DNA from: Halomonas sp. BDJS001
GTDB lineage: Bacteria; Pseudomonadota; Gammaproteobacteria; Pseudomonadales; Halomonadaceae
DNA length: 64,000 nucleotides
Direction of reading: 5' to 3'
NCBI RefSeq assembly: GCF_026104355.1
Contig: NZ_CP110535.1
Location: 2,728,001-2,792,000, forward strand
Below, piece after piece: positions 18,008 to 27,906 of the stretch. Position numbers and translations under genes: made by a program. The notes under the pieces were generated by a model. The model had not been told where the DNA came from. It ran no database searches and saw only the letters and a program-made list of their open reading frames with translations. Every line of letters starts with the position of its first letter. Position 1 is the first letter of the stretch.

Positions 18008-18928
18008 ATGCAAGACTTGATCAATGACATTGCAACAGCCATGGCGAATGCTGAACAGCGTGGCAAGGTCGCCGACTATATCCCCGAGCTTGGACACGTT
18101 GACCCGCAGCAGTTTGCCATTTCGCTGGCCACCGTGGATGGCAAAGTGTACTCGGCAGGCTGTGCCACCACCCCCTTCTCCATCCAGAGTATCTCCAAAG
18201 TATTTACCCTGACCATTGCGCTGGGGCAAGTGGGTGATTCGCTGTGGTCGAAAGTGGGCCGCGAACCCTCGGGTGATCCGTTCAACTCTATCGTTCAGTT
18301 AGAGCATGAAAGCGGCAAGCCGCGTAACCCGTTCATTAATGCCGGGGCCATTGCGGTGGTCGATGCGATCATGATGGGCCATGAGCCCAAAGAGACACTG
18401 GGCGAGATTCTTAGCTTTGTGCGCTATATCGCCGATGATGACAGCATTTACTTCGACCACGCGGTGGCTGCCTCAGAGATGGCCCACCGCGACCGCAACG
18501 CTTCACTGGCACACTTTATGAAAGCCTTTGGGCATCTACGCCACGATGTCGATAAAGTGCTGGGCACCTACTTCCACCAGTGCGCCATTGCCATGAGCTG
18601 CGAGCAACTTGCCCATGCAGGACTGTTTTTGGCTTCCGATGGTATCAACAAACCCAGCGGGATTCGTGTGGTAGCGCCCCAGCGAGCCCGCCGGATCAAC
18701 TCATTAATGATGATGTGCGGGCACTACGATGCCTCGGGGGAGTTCGCCTTCCGGGTCGGACTGCCCGGCAAAAGCGGTGTGGGTGGTGGTATTCTGGCGA
18801 TTGCGCCAGGCCATGGCGCTATTGCCGTTTGGTCGCCGGGGTTGGACGCCTACGGCAATAGTTTACTGGGCACCCAGGCGCTTGAAATGTTTGTGCAGCG
18901 CACCGGCTGGTCGGTGTTTGGGCATTAA
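18008..18928 (+). CDS. glsA: Glutaminase
   Basis: 306 residues, hydrolyses glutamine to glutamate and ammonia; serine-dependent beta-lactamase-like fold. Key residues are visible: Ser in [10 protein letters not shown] (near 62, SxxK), [10 protein letters not shown] near 110, Tyr in the YFHQC region and VGGGILAI near 260. Length matches the bacterial glutaminase family. Monocistronic. In halophiles glutamate is a common compatible solute, so a housekeeping osmotic or nitrogen role is plausible. Confidence 0.94.
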   Translation: MQDLINDIATAMANAEQRGKVADYIPELGHVDPQQFAISLATVDGKVYSAGCATTPFSIQSISKVFTLTIALGQVGDSLWSKVGREPSGDPFNSIVQLEHESGKPRNPFINAGAIAVVDAIMMGHEPKETLGEILSFVRYIADDDSIYFDHAVAASEMAHRDRNASLAHFMKAFGHLRHDVDKVLGTYFHQCAIAMSCEQLAHAGLFLASDGINKPSGIRVVAPQRARRINSLMMMCGHYDASGEFAFRVGLPGKSGVGGGILAIAPGHGAIAVWSPGLDAYGNSLLGTQALEMFVQRTGWSVFGH

Positions 18929-19031
18929 AAGCGAAGATTGAAAGGCCGTCGCTTAAGTTGCCACATCAATTTTGTTCAATACCACCTGCGGTCTTCATTG
19001 CAAACTTCTTGCACTACCAAGGAGGATGACA

Positions 19032-19637
19032 ATGAGCGCTACCCTACTGCTACCAACACTTCTGCCCATGTCTGCATTTGCTCTGGCCGCGTCCATTTCG
19101 CCGGGGCCGGTCAACATCGTTTGCTTGAGTAGCGGCACGCATTACCCCATCGCTAGAGGGCTTATTTTTGTCACCGGCGCCACGCTGGGGTTTGTTGCAC
19201 TGTTTTTAGCCATCGGCGTTGGGCTTTACTCACTGCTGAGGGTAGCGCCGCTGTTGGAAGCGTTTTTACGCTGGGCAGGCATTGTTTTTTTACTCTACCT
19301 TAGCTATCAACTGTTTCAGCACGACGGTCGGGTGCAGGAACGAGGTGCCGATAACGCACCGGGATTTTGGACAGGCGCTATGATGCAGTGGCTTAACCCC
19401 AAAGCATGGCTGGCGTCTGCCGCTGGCATTGGGGCTTACACCAGCGGTAATGAGCCTTACCTGCTATGGCTATTCGCCGCCCTCTATCTACCTATTTGCT
19501 GGCTATCGCTCTCCACTTGGGTGGTGGCAGGCGCTTTTCTCAAACGCTATGTTCATCGTCCTATCATCTTACTAACGATTAACCGCGCACTCGCTATCTG
19601 CTTGGCAGCTAGCGCTATTGTCTTACTGATTGAGTAG
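19032..19637 (+). CDS. LysE/RhtB-family amino acid exporter
   Basis: 201 residues, about six membrane segments. Family signature SISPGPVNIVCLSSG near residue 20 (the PGP motif) and WLNPKAWL near 125. An AAGGAGG ribosome site precedes the ATG at 19032; an in-frame start at 18972 lacks one. The convergent AraC regulator overlaps its 3' end by 15 bp and probably controls it. Likely substrate is a neutral or basic amino acid or derivative. Confidence 0.87.
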   Translation: MSATLLLPTLLPMSAFALAASISPGPVNIVCLSSGTHYPIARGLIFVTGATLGFVALFLAIGVGLYSLLRVAPLLEAFLRWAGIVFLLYLSYQLFQHDGRVQERGADNAPGFWTGAMMQWLNPKAWLASAAGIGAYTSGNEPYLLWLFAALYLPICWLSLSTWVVAGAFLKRYVHRPIILLTINRALAICLAASAIVLLIE

Positions 19638-20456
19638 CGGATAACGATACTGGTTGGGTGTCGCGGCTACCAGCCGTTTGAATGTTCTTTGAAAGTGCGG
19701 CTGGTCATTAAAGCCCGCGTTCAAAGCCGCCTCAACAATAGGTTGCCCTTGTTTTAACGCTTTCTGCCCCATCTGAATTCGCTGATTAATCAGGTAAGCA
19801 TGGGGCGTTAGTCCAAAGTGCTGTTTGAAGGCGCGAATCAAATGCCCAGCGCTATAGCCGGACTGCTGGCATAGGCGTTCTAGCGATATATCAGCGCTAC
19901 AGTTGGCACGCAAATAGGCCGCGACCTGTTCTAGCGCACCGGGCGCTGGGGGCAATGCCGCGGGGGATTCTTGAGCAAGCACTTGCAGCATGGAAGACAA
20001 GTACTCGACTAACGCCGTTTGCTTATCGCTAATCTCGCGGTGTTCATCGAGCAAACAAGCGGCCATATCGCAGTACCCGGCATAAAGCGCTGGCTGGGTA
20101 ATGACCGCGGTAGCGATATCTTGCCAGTCAGGGGCATTGAGTAGGCCCAATTGATAGCGCAGCTCACTCAGCCACTCGGTATCGACGTAGAGCATCAAAT
20201 ACGCCCAGGGCTGGTTTGCGATGGGGTTGCAGGCATGCACCCAGTGGGGGTTCATCATCACGATGTCACCCGCGCTAATCTGATGCGTCGCATCACGATA
20301 ACAAAACGTGCTTTGACCTGCGGTAACGGCCCCCAGCGACCAATGAGTATGGCTGTGCGGCGCATAGCAAACTTGTCGCGCGTCGCTAATCTTGCGCAGC
20401 TCCACATAGGGCATACGCGCATCCCGCCAGAAGATAGGTGACGAAATTGTACTCAT
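19623..20456 (-). CDS. AraC-family regulator with N-terminal cupin
   Basis: 277 residues. A cupin-type sensor domain comes first (HSHTHWSLGAVTAG near 33, a metal/ligand barrel motif), followed by two helix-turn-helices at the C-terminus (ISLERLCQQSGYSAGHLIRAF near 205 and a second with VEAALNAGFNDQPHFQRTFK). Such proteins often sit next to LysE exporters and activate them when the substrate accumulates. Overlaps the exporter tail to tail. Confidence 0.87.
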   Translation of the reverse strand: MSTISSPIFWRDARMPYVELRKISDARQVCYAPHSHTHWSLGAVTAGQSTFCYRDATHQISAGDIVMMNPHWVHACNPIANQPWAYLMLYVDTEWLSELRYQLGLLNAPDWQDIATAVITQPALYAGYCDMAACLLDEHREISDKQTALVEYLSSMLQVLAQESPAALPPAPGALEQVAAYLRANCSADISLERLCQQSGYSAGHLIRAFKQHFGLTPHAYLINQRIQMGQKALKQGQPIVEAALNAGFNDQPHFQRTFKRLVAATPNQYRYPLLNQ

Positions 20457-20619
20457 GCTCTGCTCTTGTTATTCAAAAATAGTGGAAATAGCAATTGTTC
20501 CTGCCACTTGGCTTGGGCTGGACAATAGTACAGCACAAGCACAGTATGGGCCGCTGATAAACGCTATATAAACTAAATTGCATAGGGATATGCAACGCCA
20601 AATTCGTCAGGAGGACGCC

Positions 20620-21438
20620 ATGGCCAGTCGTATGAAAAACCCCGACCACCGTGATGCAATTACCCTTTATGCTCGCATGGGTTACGCTTCCCGCGGCATT
20701 GTGTATGTATTAGTGGGCGGCCTCGCGGCGCTGGCCGCGTTTGGACAAGGCGGCCAGACCGAAGGCAGCCGTGGCGCCTTAGAGCGCGTGCTCACGGCCC
20801 CCTTTGGTAACGTGTTGCTAGGCCTCATTGCCGTTGGCTTGTTGGGCTACGCTATGTGGCGAACTATCCAAGCAGTTAAAGACGCCGACCATCACGGCAA
20901 CGGCGCCAAAGGTTTAGCGATTCGCGCAGGCTTATTAGCGAGCGCCATTACCCATACGCTATTGGCATTTTTTGCCGCTACGCTCATCTTCCAGTATGCC
21001 GGCTCTTCTGGTGGTTCAGGTGGCGGCTCGCAAGGAGTGGCTAGCTGGCTGATGCAGCAGCCTTTCGGGCGCTGGCTGGTAGGCGGGGTTGGCCTCATCA
21101 TGATTGGCGTAGGCATCGCCCACGCATTTAAAGGTTATAAGGCCAAATTCGACAAACACTTCTCTATGCCGACACAGACGCAACAGTGGGCCTATCCTAT
21201 CTGTCGTTTCGGCTTGGTGATTCGTGGCGTTGTGTTTGTGATCGTGGGCAGCTTTTTTATCATCGCCGCTTATCAAATCGACCCCAATGAAGCAGGTGGT
21301 ATGGGTGAAGTGTTTAGCACCCTGCGAAGCCAGCCCTACGGTCAGTGGCTGCTTGCGTTTGTTGCTTTGGGGCTATTCGCATTCGGCCTTTACAGCGTGT
21401 TAGCGGCTATTTATCGGCGCATCAATCCCCAAATGTAA
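20620..21438 (+). CDS. DUF1206 membrane protein
   Basis: 272 residues, six membrane segments in three similar pairs, matching DUF1206, a three-fold repeated domain of unknown function. Repeat marks are YASRGIVYVLVGGLAAL, RAGLLASAITHTLLAFFA and RFGLVIRGVVFVIVG, each followed by a PFG/PYG-x-WL segment (APFGNVLLG, PFGRWLVGG, PYGQWLLAF). A GGSGGGS linker lies between the first and second repeats. AGGAGG precedes the ATG at 20620; an earlier in-frame start is rejected. A membrane protein of the VTT family follows 9 bp later. Confidence 0.88.
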   Translation: MASRMKNPDHRDAITLYARMGYASRGIVYVLVGGLAALAAFGQGGQTEGSRGALERVLTAPFGNVLLGLIAVGLLGYAMWRTIQAVKDADHHGNGAKGLAIRAGLLASAITHTLLAFFAATLIFQYAGSSGGSGGGSQGVASWLMQQPFGRWLVGGVGLIMIGVGIAHAFKGYKAKFDKHFSMPTQTQQWAYPICRFGLVIRGVVFVIVGSFFIIAAYQIDPNEAGGMGEVFSTLRSQPYGQWLLAFVALGLFAFGLYSVLAAIYRRINPQM

Positions 21439-21446
21439 TCACCACC

Positions 21447-22049
21447 ATGGCCCTAACATCAAAGCGAACTATACAGTGGTTCGAGCGCATTAACGGCTCC
21501 AAGAACATGCTGTGGCTACTGGGAACCCTCTCTTTTCTTGAGACCATTATTCTGCCCATTCCCATCGAGCTGGTATTGATACCGCTAATGGCCGTTAACA
21601 AGCAGCGTATCTGGGCAATTGCTACGGCTACCACGCTGGGTTGCTTAGTGGCGTCACTCATCGGCTATGGCGTGGGTATGGTGCTTTACCAATCCGTTGG
21701 CACCTGGTTTATCGAATTTATGGGGATGGAGCAGAGCTATCAGGCGTTCCAGAGCTTCTTCGACCAGTACGGTTTTGCTGCGATTCTGGCCATAGGCATA
21801 TTGCCTATCCCCTTTCAGGTGGCGATGATTACTGCCGGGCTGTCAGGCTACCCCATACTGCTTTTCGCCCTGGCGGCGCTCATCGCCCGAGGCTTACGCT
21901 ATTTCGGCCTGGGTTGGTTGGTTCACCGCTTTGGTCATGACGTGCTGGTGTTATGGAAACGCCATGCAGTGATAACCAGTTTGGTAGCAGGGGTCGCTGT
22001 ACTGTTGGTAGCACTGGGGCTGCAGGCACTGGCAGGGCTGTTAGTGTAA
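21447..22049 (+). CDS. YqaA-like VTT/DedA-type membrane protein
   Basis: 200 residues, four to five hydrophobic segments, short VTT (SNARE-associated, DedA-like) family similar to YqaA. Family cues are FLETIILPIPIELVLIPLM near 30 and ILPIPFQVAMITAGLSG near 115, the re-entrant-loop Gly/Pro motifs. Members are linked to membrane lipid translocation. Starts 9 bp after the DUF1206 stop. Confidence 0.85.
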   Translation: MALTSKRTIQWFERINGSKNMLWLLGTLSFLETIILPIPIELVLIPLMAVNKQRIWAIATATTLGCLVASLIGYGVGMVLYQSVGTWFIEFMGMEQSYQAFQSFFDQYGFAAILAIGILPIPFQVAMITAGLSGYPILLFALAALIARGLRYFGLGWLVHRFGHDVLVLWKRHAVITSLVAGVAVLLVALGLQALAGLLV

Positions 22050-22072
22050 GCAACTGCTCCGAGGGCTCATTG

Positions 22073-22390
22073 TTAAATAGCGTAATCCCGCTCGACCTTG
22101 GCAATACGCGTTTTGAAGTGCTGGTACCACTGTTGGTGACCCAACCGCTGCGCCTCTTGATGCTCAGCATGGGCTTTCCAGGCTTTAATAGATGCCAAAT
22201 CTGCCCAGTAGGAAACCGTCACCCCCACTTCATTCCTGGCGGACTCCACGCCCAAAAAACCCGGCTGCTGGGCTGCAAGCTCAACCATTTTTGCCGCCAT
22301 CTCGTCATAGCCATCATCGACCTCTGTGCGAAGAGAGGTAAAAATAACCGCGTAGTAAGGGGGGGCGGGGGTGTCGGCAATCAGCGGCAT
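22073..22390 (-). CDS. Antibiotic biosynthesis monooxygenase (ABM) family protein
   Basis: 105 residues, a single ferredoxin-like ABM domain. FTSLRTEVDDGYDEMAAKM begins the first strand-helix and QPGFLGVESAR ends the second strand; SYWADLASIKAWKAHAEH is the conserved WxS-like turn. These small dimers include haem- and quinone-degrading enzymes but many have no known activity. Convergent with the VTT gene; 36 bp downstream of the slipin gene. Confidence 0.82.
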   Translation of the reverse strand: MPLIADTPAPPYYAVIFTSLRTEVDDGYDEMAAKMVELAAQQPGFLGVESARNEVGVTVSYWADLASIKAWKAHAEHQEAQRLGHQQWYQHFKTRIAKVERDYAI

Positions 22391-22425
22391 TGGAGATCCA
22401 GGTTGGTTAATAGCTTACGTTAGTG

Positions 22426-23214
22426 TCACTCGTCAGGTTTATCGGCGTTTTGTACCGGCGAGACATGCTTAGTCTTCATATCCCTAAAGGCCTCCATGAT
22501 GTCCATCGGCAATGGGAAAACAATCGTCGAAGCGTTTTTGTTGCTCATATCACTCATGGTTTGTAGATAGCGAAGCTGGAGTGCAGCCGAGTTTTCCTGC
22601 ATTACGTTCGCGGCCTCAACCAGCTTTTTGGAAGCCTGAAGCTCCCCTTCTGCGTGAATCACCTTGGCGCGACGCTCACGCTCCGCTTCGGCCTGGCGGG
22701 CAATGGCGCGGATCATGCTCTCATCCAAGTCTACATGCTTGATTTCAACATTGGCGACCTTGATACCCCACGCTTCGGTTTGAGTATCGATAATTTCCTG
22801 AATATCGTCGTTGAGCTTATCCCGCTCGGAAAGCATCTCATCCAAATCATGCTTACCCAGCACAGAACGCAAAGTGGTCTGGGCCAGTTGACTAGTCGCC
22901 TGGGTAAAATTCTCGACTTGAATGATCGCCTTTTCTGGATCGACGACGCGGAAATAAAGCACCGCATTAACTTTAACGGTGACGTTATCCTGAGAGATCA
23001 CGTCCTGTTCCGGTACATCCATGGTGATCACGCGTAGATCCACCACCTCCATCTTTTGAATGGCGGGAATCACAATGACTAGCCCAGGCCCTTTCACTGT
23101 CTGGTAACGACCAAGAAAGAACACTACGCCGCGTTTATATTCTGGCAGTATGCGGATAGAGGCAGCGATCAACATCACCACCAGCACGACAGGTACTAAG
23201 TACGAAATAATCAT
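22426..23214 (-). CDS. Slipin (stomatin-like SPFH/band 7 protein)
   Basis: 262 residues: one N-terminal membrane helix, then a band 7/SPFH domain ([19 protein letters not shown] near 28; [18 protein letters not shown] near 80), then a charged coiled coil ([19 protein letters not shown] near 185). Forms oligomeric membrane microdomain scaffolds. Directly downstream of the NfeD protease gene (59-bp gap), the classic NfeD1b-slipin pair in which the protease cleaves the slipin C-terminus. Confidence 0.92.
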   Translation of the reverse strand: MIISYLVPVVLVVMLIAASIRILPEYKRGVVFFLGRYQTVKGPGLVIVIPAIQKMEVVDLRVITMDVPEQDVISQDNVTVKVNAVLYFRVVDPEKAIIQVENFTQATSQLAQTTLRSVLGKHDLDEMLSERDKLNDDIQEIIDTQTEAWGIKVANVEIKHVDLDESMIRAIARQAEAERERRAKVIHAEGELQASKKLVEAANVMQENSAALQLRYLQTMSDMSNKNASTIVFPLPMDIMEAFRDMKTKHVSPVQNADKPDE

Positions 23215-23273
23215 TGGACACCTCGTTTAGCAGTGGGTCGGTTATGTAAGAGAGTGAGCACTGGCGGCGCGCA

Positions 23274-24632
23274 TTACTGAGCCTTCACATATACCGTCAA
23301 GCCTTCAATACCCATCACCACAAGCTTTTCACCTCGTTTGACTGGCGCATCGCTCACTGCGTTCCAGCGCTCGCCATGCAGCCTTACATGGCCGCTGACC
23401 TCAAAATCCTCCAGCGCAACCGCGTCTGCGCCGATTAACTGCTCCGCGCCAGTGTGTGCCGGACGACGGCGCAGCGTTGCAAAGCGTGTTAACGTCCATA
23501 GCATTAGCCCCCCAGACACCAGTGCCACACCACCGATTAGCGGCAGCGAAATGGCAAGATGCTCCGCGTCCATCAGCATTACCGACCCAAGTACAAAAGC
23601 AATGATGCCGCCAACCCCCAGCACACCGAAGCTAGGCATAAAAGCCTCGCCCACCATCAAAGCCAATCCAACCACCATCAGCGCAAGCCCGGCGTAGTTA
23701 ATCGGCAGCACCTGAAACGCAAACAGGGCGAGCAGCAAACAAATCACGCCAATGGTGCCGGGGAACAGGCTGCCGGGACTGGCCAGCTCGAAAACCAGTC
23801 CGTAAAAGCCGATGATCATCAAGAAAAAGGCGATGTTGGGATTAGTGATCAGCGATAGCACCTGGGTGCGCCAATCAGGATCGAAGCGCTCAATGGTGAG
23901 TCCGGCGGTATCGAGGGTGGCTTCGCCGCTTTCCAAGACCACACTCATGCCGTCCATCTGCTCAAGTAGATCGGTGAGATCGCGTGCCACCACATCAATG
24001 ACGCCCTGCTCCAGCGCCTCACTGGCAGTGAGGTTGGCCGCATTGCGCACGGCCTCTTCAGCCCAATCGGCATTGCGATTATGGCGTTCCGCCAAGCTGC
24101 GGATAAAGCTCACCGCATCTTCCACCACCTTGCGTTCCATGGCACTGCCCTCGCCATTCGACTCCTCAGCCGAATTATCTTCCTCGCCTTCATCGCTGCC
24201 GGGCAACCCGCCGCCCATTTGTATCGGCGTGGCCGAGCCAAGATGTGTAGAGGGCGCCATGGCAGCCACGTGGCTGCCATAAAGCAGATAAGTGCCCGCG
24301 CTTGCCGCTCGCGCACCGCTGGGGGAAACGTACATCACCACGGGAGTGTCAGCGTTGAGCATCTCGCGGATCATGTCGCGGGTGGTGTCGACCAACCCGC
24401 CAGGGGTATCGAGCTCGACGATTACCACTTCACTGCCCTGCTCGCGAGCCTTATCCAGCCCCCGCGAAAAGTAGTCCTTGGTCGCCGGGCCAACGGCGCC
24501 TTCGATATTGAGTACCAGAACGCTGGACGACGAGGACTGCGCCATGGCTTGCCACGTCAACGACATGGTAACCATTAGCAAACCGGCAACTATCAACCAG
24601 AGCCAGTGCGATTTGAGAGAAAGGGATGGCAT
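23274..24632 (-). CDS. NfeD-family membrane serine protease
   Basis: 452 residues. Signal anchor, then a ClpP-like protease domain (VIVELDTPGGLVDTTRDM near 50; catalytic Ser in SGARAASAGTYLL near 105, Lys downstream), four or five membrane segments, and a C-terminal NfeD OB-fold (VEDFEVSG-type strand near 400). A Ser/Glu-rich insert lies after PIQMGG. Long NfeD1b form. Paired with the slipin gene downstream. Confidence 0.9.
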   Translation of the reverse strand: MPSLSLKSHWLWLIVAGLLMVTMSLTWQAMAQSSSSSVLVLNIEGAVGPATKDYFSRGLDKAREQGSEVVIVELDTPGGLVDTTRDMIREMLNADTPVVMYVSPSGARAASAGTYLLYGSHVAAMAPSTHLGSATPIQMGGGLPGSDEGEEDNSAEESNGEGSAMERKVVEDAVSFIRSLAERHNRNADWAEEAVRNAANLTASEALEQGVIDVVARDLTDLLEQMDGMSVVLESGEATLDTAGLTIERFDPDWRTQVLSLITNPNIAFFLMIIGFYGLVFELASPGSLFPGTIGVICLLLALFAFQVLPINYAGLALMVVGLALMVGEAFMPSFGVLGVGGIIAFVLGSVMLMDAEHLAISLPLIGGVALVSGGLMLWTLTRFATLRRRPAHTGAEQLIGADAVALEDFEVSGHVRLHGERWNAVSDAPVKRGEKLVVMGIEGLTVYVKAQ

Positions 24633-24836
24633 TACCCGCTCCTCGTGTTCAACGCCTTAACGTGCCGTATGGCGCCTAACCATAGCTACATACACAAGGC
24701 TACCTACTCAACGTAGCACCCACATCGAGCTTCGTCATGAACAACGTGATGGCAGGATTTAACGACAAAAAAAAGGCCTGAACCAAGGTGGCGATTCTGA
24801 AAGCCAGCAATGATTACACTATTTTCGAGCAGTCGG

Positions 24837-25244
24837 TTAATTCAGATAATAACCGCTAACTCTCCACGCGCCCTCCTCAAAGTGAGGGGTGATGGTTTCG
24901 GTAATCTGCGGCCTGTTTTCAAATTGTGTTTGAAACGTCAAAACCGCGTAGTCGCCTCTTGGCGCCCCTGGCATAGAGGTTTCGCGGACGACGCTTACTC
25001 GTCGGCGCGACTGAACAGCGCCAAAATCACGCCGCGCGGCTCCAATCGTGCGCTCCAACATGTGAGGAGAAAGCGGCTTTTTGAGTAGTGGAGATGACGC
25101 TTCCCAGGCCTGCTCATACTGCCCACTATCAATGGCTTCTAGCCACGCCAACGCCGCCGCCTCTGCATCATCTTTATGAGAGAGGGCTTGCGTGGATAGC
25201 ATCAGGAGCAAGGGGGCGAATAGTAAGGACAGCATTTTCGGCAT
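24837..25244 (-). CDS. DUF4019 family exported protein
   Basis: 135 residues from the ATG at 25244. Signal peptide (hydrophobic LSLLFAPLLLMLSTQALS), then a small NTF2-like DUF4019 domain: ALAWLEAIDSGQYEQAWE near 30 and RRVSVVRETSMPGAPRGDY mid-protein. Periplasmic, function unknown. Single gene; the 200 bp before the NfeD gene hold no recognisable feature other than an A8 run. Confidence 0.82.
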   Translation of the reverse strand: MPKMLSLLFAPLLLMLSTQALSHKDDAEAAALAWLEAIDSGQYEQAWEASSPLLKKPLSPHMLERTIGAARRDFGAVQSRRRVSVVRETSMPGAPRGDYAVLTFQTQFENRPQITETITPHFEEGAWRVSGYYLN

Positions 25245-25393
25245 AGCGGGTACTCTTGGCATCTAGGATCGAGCAGAGAAATCTCGATGCTCTTAGATAT
25301 ATATCGGTCATCGCCAGGGGTTCTTTAGGGTCACGAGCGGTATTTCGTTTACTATGCGCCCCTACCCTCTTTAGCTCCCACCATTAGGCGAAC

Positions 25394-26137
25394 ATGTCCT
25401 TCAACGCACTCTATACCGACCTCTCTGGCTACTACGATTTAATGTGTGTAGATATTGACTACCCAGCGCAAAGCAACGCCATTCATAGGCTGCAGCAGAT
25501 TTTCGGTAACGGAGAAACCGCACACTTGGATTTAGCCTGTGGTACCGGCCCCCACGTGCGCCATTTCATTGATTTCGGCTATGCCAGTAGCGGACTGGAT
25601 ATCAACCAACCGATGCTGGATATCGCCGCCACACGTTGTCCAGAAGCCCAGTTCACCCTGCAAGATATGGGCAGCTTCGAGGTGAGCGCGCCCCTCGACC
25701 TAATTACCTGCTTTTTATACTCAATCCACTACAACGCTGGTATTGAAAAGCTAAAAATGTGCATGGCCAGTGTGCACCGCGCACTCAAGTCTGGCGGTGT
25801 TTTCTGTTTTAACGCTGTCGATAAAGAGAAAATTGATAACAGTCTATTCGTTAAACATAGTGCCAAACAGGGAAGTGAATTATTCACGTTCCGCTCCGGA
25901 TGGCACTATAGCGGGCAGGGTGAAAAGCAGTCTCTCAGGCTTAGTATTGAAAAGACGGACGCTGATGGAACGCAGATGTGGAACGATGAACACCCTATGG
26001 TGGCGGTCAGCTTTGCAGAGTTAGTGACACTTTTAGAGCCCTACTTCGAGCTTCATGTGTTTGAGCACAACTATGAAAAAATCATCCCTTGGGAGAACAC
26101 CTCAGGGAACGCTATTTTTGTCTGTGTGAAGAAATAA
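25394..26137 (+). CDS. Class I SAM-dependent methyltransferase
   Basis: 247 residues. SAM-binding motif I HLDLACGTGPHVRHF near 49, motif II acidic SGLDINQPML near 72, motif III region DLITCFLYSIHY near 100. Family 'Methyltransf_25'-like small-molecule enzyme. ATG at 25394 begins MSFNALYTDLSGYYD, the usual cap for this subgroup. Substrate unknown; no informative neighbours. Confidence 0.85.
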   Translation: MSFNALYTDLSGYYDLMCVDIDYPAQSNAIHRLQQIFGNGETAHLDLACGTGPHVRHFIDFGYASSGLDINQPMLDIAATRCPEAQFTLQDMGSFEVSAPLDLITCFLYSIHYNAGIEKLKMCMASVHRALKSGGVFCFNAVDKEKIDNSLFVKHSAKQGSELFTFRSGWHYSGQGEKQSLRLSIEKTDADGTQMWNDEHPMVAVSFAELVTLLEPYFELHVFEHNYEKIIPWENTSGNAIFVCVKK

Positions 26138-26294
26138 ACCCTGCTTGTATCTGCGAATCACCCTGCCGTGCTGTCCGCTCGAATACATTGGCCACCCATG
26201 GCCGAAATTGCCCTCTTTGTGACCGGCCAACGCATCGTTGGCTGAATGTGGAAAAGCTAATCTGAAACCTCACTTCAACACAATGAGATTAGCC

Positions 26295-26861
26295 ATGACC
26301 CAGCCTAACACCGCCTTGCTATTAATTGACGTTCAAGCCTCCTTTCCCGCCCGCGACTACTGGGTAGAATCGCTGGCTCAGGTATGGCGTCCCAAGCAGC
26401 GTGCAATACTGAACGCCGCCCAGGCAAACAACATTCCGGTCATCCGCATTCTGCATGAAGAGCCTGGCAGTCAAGGAGCTTTTGACCCCAAGAATGGCCT
26501 GATTCGTCCGCTTGATGGCTTTAATGATGAAGTAGCGGTGACCTATCATAAACGTGTCCATAATGCCTTCACTGACACCTCGCTTGAGGCTTGGTTAAGG
26601 GAGCGCGGCATTGAACGGCTGGCGATAAGCGGTATTCGTACCGAGCAGTGCTGTGAAACCACCGCCCGAGTAGCGTCGGATTTGGGGTTTAGTGTCGACT
26701 TTATCAGCGACGCTACCCTGACGTTCCCCATGACGCGCCAAGGTGTCACCTGGTCAGCGGATGATATTAAGGCGCGCACCGAACTGGTACTTGAAAACCG
26801 TTTTGCGCGTATTATCAATACACAAGACATGGTCAACGAATGGCAAAGCACGCGTGAGTGA
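26295..26861 (+). CDS. Isochorismatase-family hydrolase
   Basis: 188 residues, cysteine hydrolase fold. Catalytic triad candidates: Asp in LLLIDVQ (10), Lys in YHKRVHNAF (near 88), Cys in RTEQCCETTARVAS (near 121). Homologues hydrolyse isochorismate, nicotinamide or similar amides. ATG at 26295; the earlier in-frame ATG at 26238 adds an unlikely leader. The next gene, a GlxA-type AraC regulator, overlaps by 8 bp, so regulator and enzyme are coupled. Confidence 0.87.
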   Translation: MTQPNTALLLIDVQASFPARDYWVESLAQVWRPKQRAILNAAQANNIPVIRILHEEPGSQGAFDPKNGLIRPLDGFNDEVAVTYHKRVHNAFTDTSLEAWLRERGIERLAISGIRTEQCCETTARVASDLGFSVDFISDATLTFPMTRQGVTWSADDIKARTELVLENRFARIINTQDMVNEWQSTRE

Positions 26862-27855
26862 AGAGCAACCACATAGCCAACCGCCATCCCCAAGAGCCAC
26901 CACTTTGCGGGTGGCGGTACTGATGATGCCCGGCCAGGTGCCGCTTGATTTGATTGGCCCACTACAGGTTTTGCAGTGCGCCGATAGGCTCTCGATAGAC
27001 GTTCAGGTGCACTATATCGGCCCCAAAGCGGCCATGCAGTGGTTAGGGCCGCTAACCCTTAGCGGCATTGACCCACTACCTGAACAGCTCTCACCTCAAG
27101 ATTTACTGCTGATTCCGGGGCAGTATCGCAATAGTCTTGAGCCAATGGCACAACAAGAGTGTGTCGCTTGGCTTAAGGCGAATGCCCACTGTGCGGATAC
27201 GCTGATGACCGTTTGCTCCGGCACGCTGTTACTGGCGGACGCTGGCCTGTTAGAGGGGCGACGCTGCACCACCCACCACACGCTAATCGAGCAGTTACAG
27301 TCCAAAGCCCCACAAGCAAAGGTACAACGTGATTGTATCTTTACCGAGGACGGGCGCTATTTAACCAGCGCGGGAATTTCGACCGGCATTGATACCATTC
27401 TGTACTGGCTAACCCGCGCTTGCGGCCACTCGCTGGCTCTAGCGGTAGCGCGGGAGATGGTGCTGTATCTTCGCCGCAGTGGTCAGGAGCCTCAGCTGGG
27501 CGCCTGGCTTGAGGGCCGCAATCATGTGGATGAACGGCTGCATCGCGTTCAAGATGCCATCTGCGCCGCGCCCTCTCAAAAGTGGTCTATCGAAACGCTG
27601 GCGGCTCAGGCCGCCATGAGCGAGCGCCATTTCCGACGCCAATTCAAAAGCCTCACCGGGATGCTGGTGGGCGACTATATTATGGGGTTACGCCTGCAGC
27701 GAGCCAAAGCGTTAATGACCGAAACGACCTGGACGCTAGCGCGTATCGCCGAAGCATCCGGATTCGGGGATGAGCGGCAGCTAAGGCGCAACTGGGCTCG
27801 CCAGGAAAAAGCGCCGCCTAGTGTATGGCGCCGGGCCAGCTCCCAGACTCTGTGA
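26854..27855 (+). CDS. GlxA-type AraC regulator with DJ-1/PfpI domain
   Basis: 333 residues from a GTG at 26854. DJ-1/PfpI-like amidotransferase fold at residues ~20-190, with the nucleophile-elbow Cys in TVCSGTLLLADAG. C-terminal AraC double HTH (WSIETLAAQAAMSERHFRRQF and LARIAEASGFGDERQLRRNW). The domain senses small metabolites. Overlapping the isochorismatase gene makes that enzyme the likely target. The GTG is preferred to upstream starts because the leader codons of the longer frame lie inside the isochorismatase gene. Confidence 0.85.
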   Translation: MSEEQPHSQPPSPRATTLRVAVLMMPGQVPLDLIGPLQVLQCADRLSIDVQVHYIGPKAAMQWLGPLTLSGIDPLPEQLSPQDLLLIPGQYRNSLEPMAQQECVAWLKANAHCADTLMTVCSGTLLLADAGLLEGRRCTTHHTLIEQLQSKAPQAKVQRDCIFTEDGRYLTSAGISTGIDTILYWLTRACGHSLALAVAREMVLYLRRSGQEPQLGAWLEGRNHVDERLHRVQDAICAAPSQKWSIETLAAQAAMSERHFRRQFKSLTGMLVGDYIMGLRLQRAKALMTETTWTLARIAEASGFGDERQLRRNWARQEKAPPSVWRRASSQTL

Positions 27856-27906
27856 GATTGAGTTAATGTGAGCCATCATTAAAAAAACATACCATTGGTT
27901 GACGCC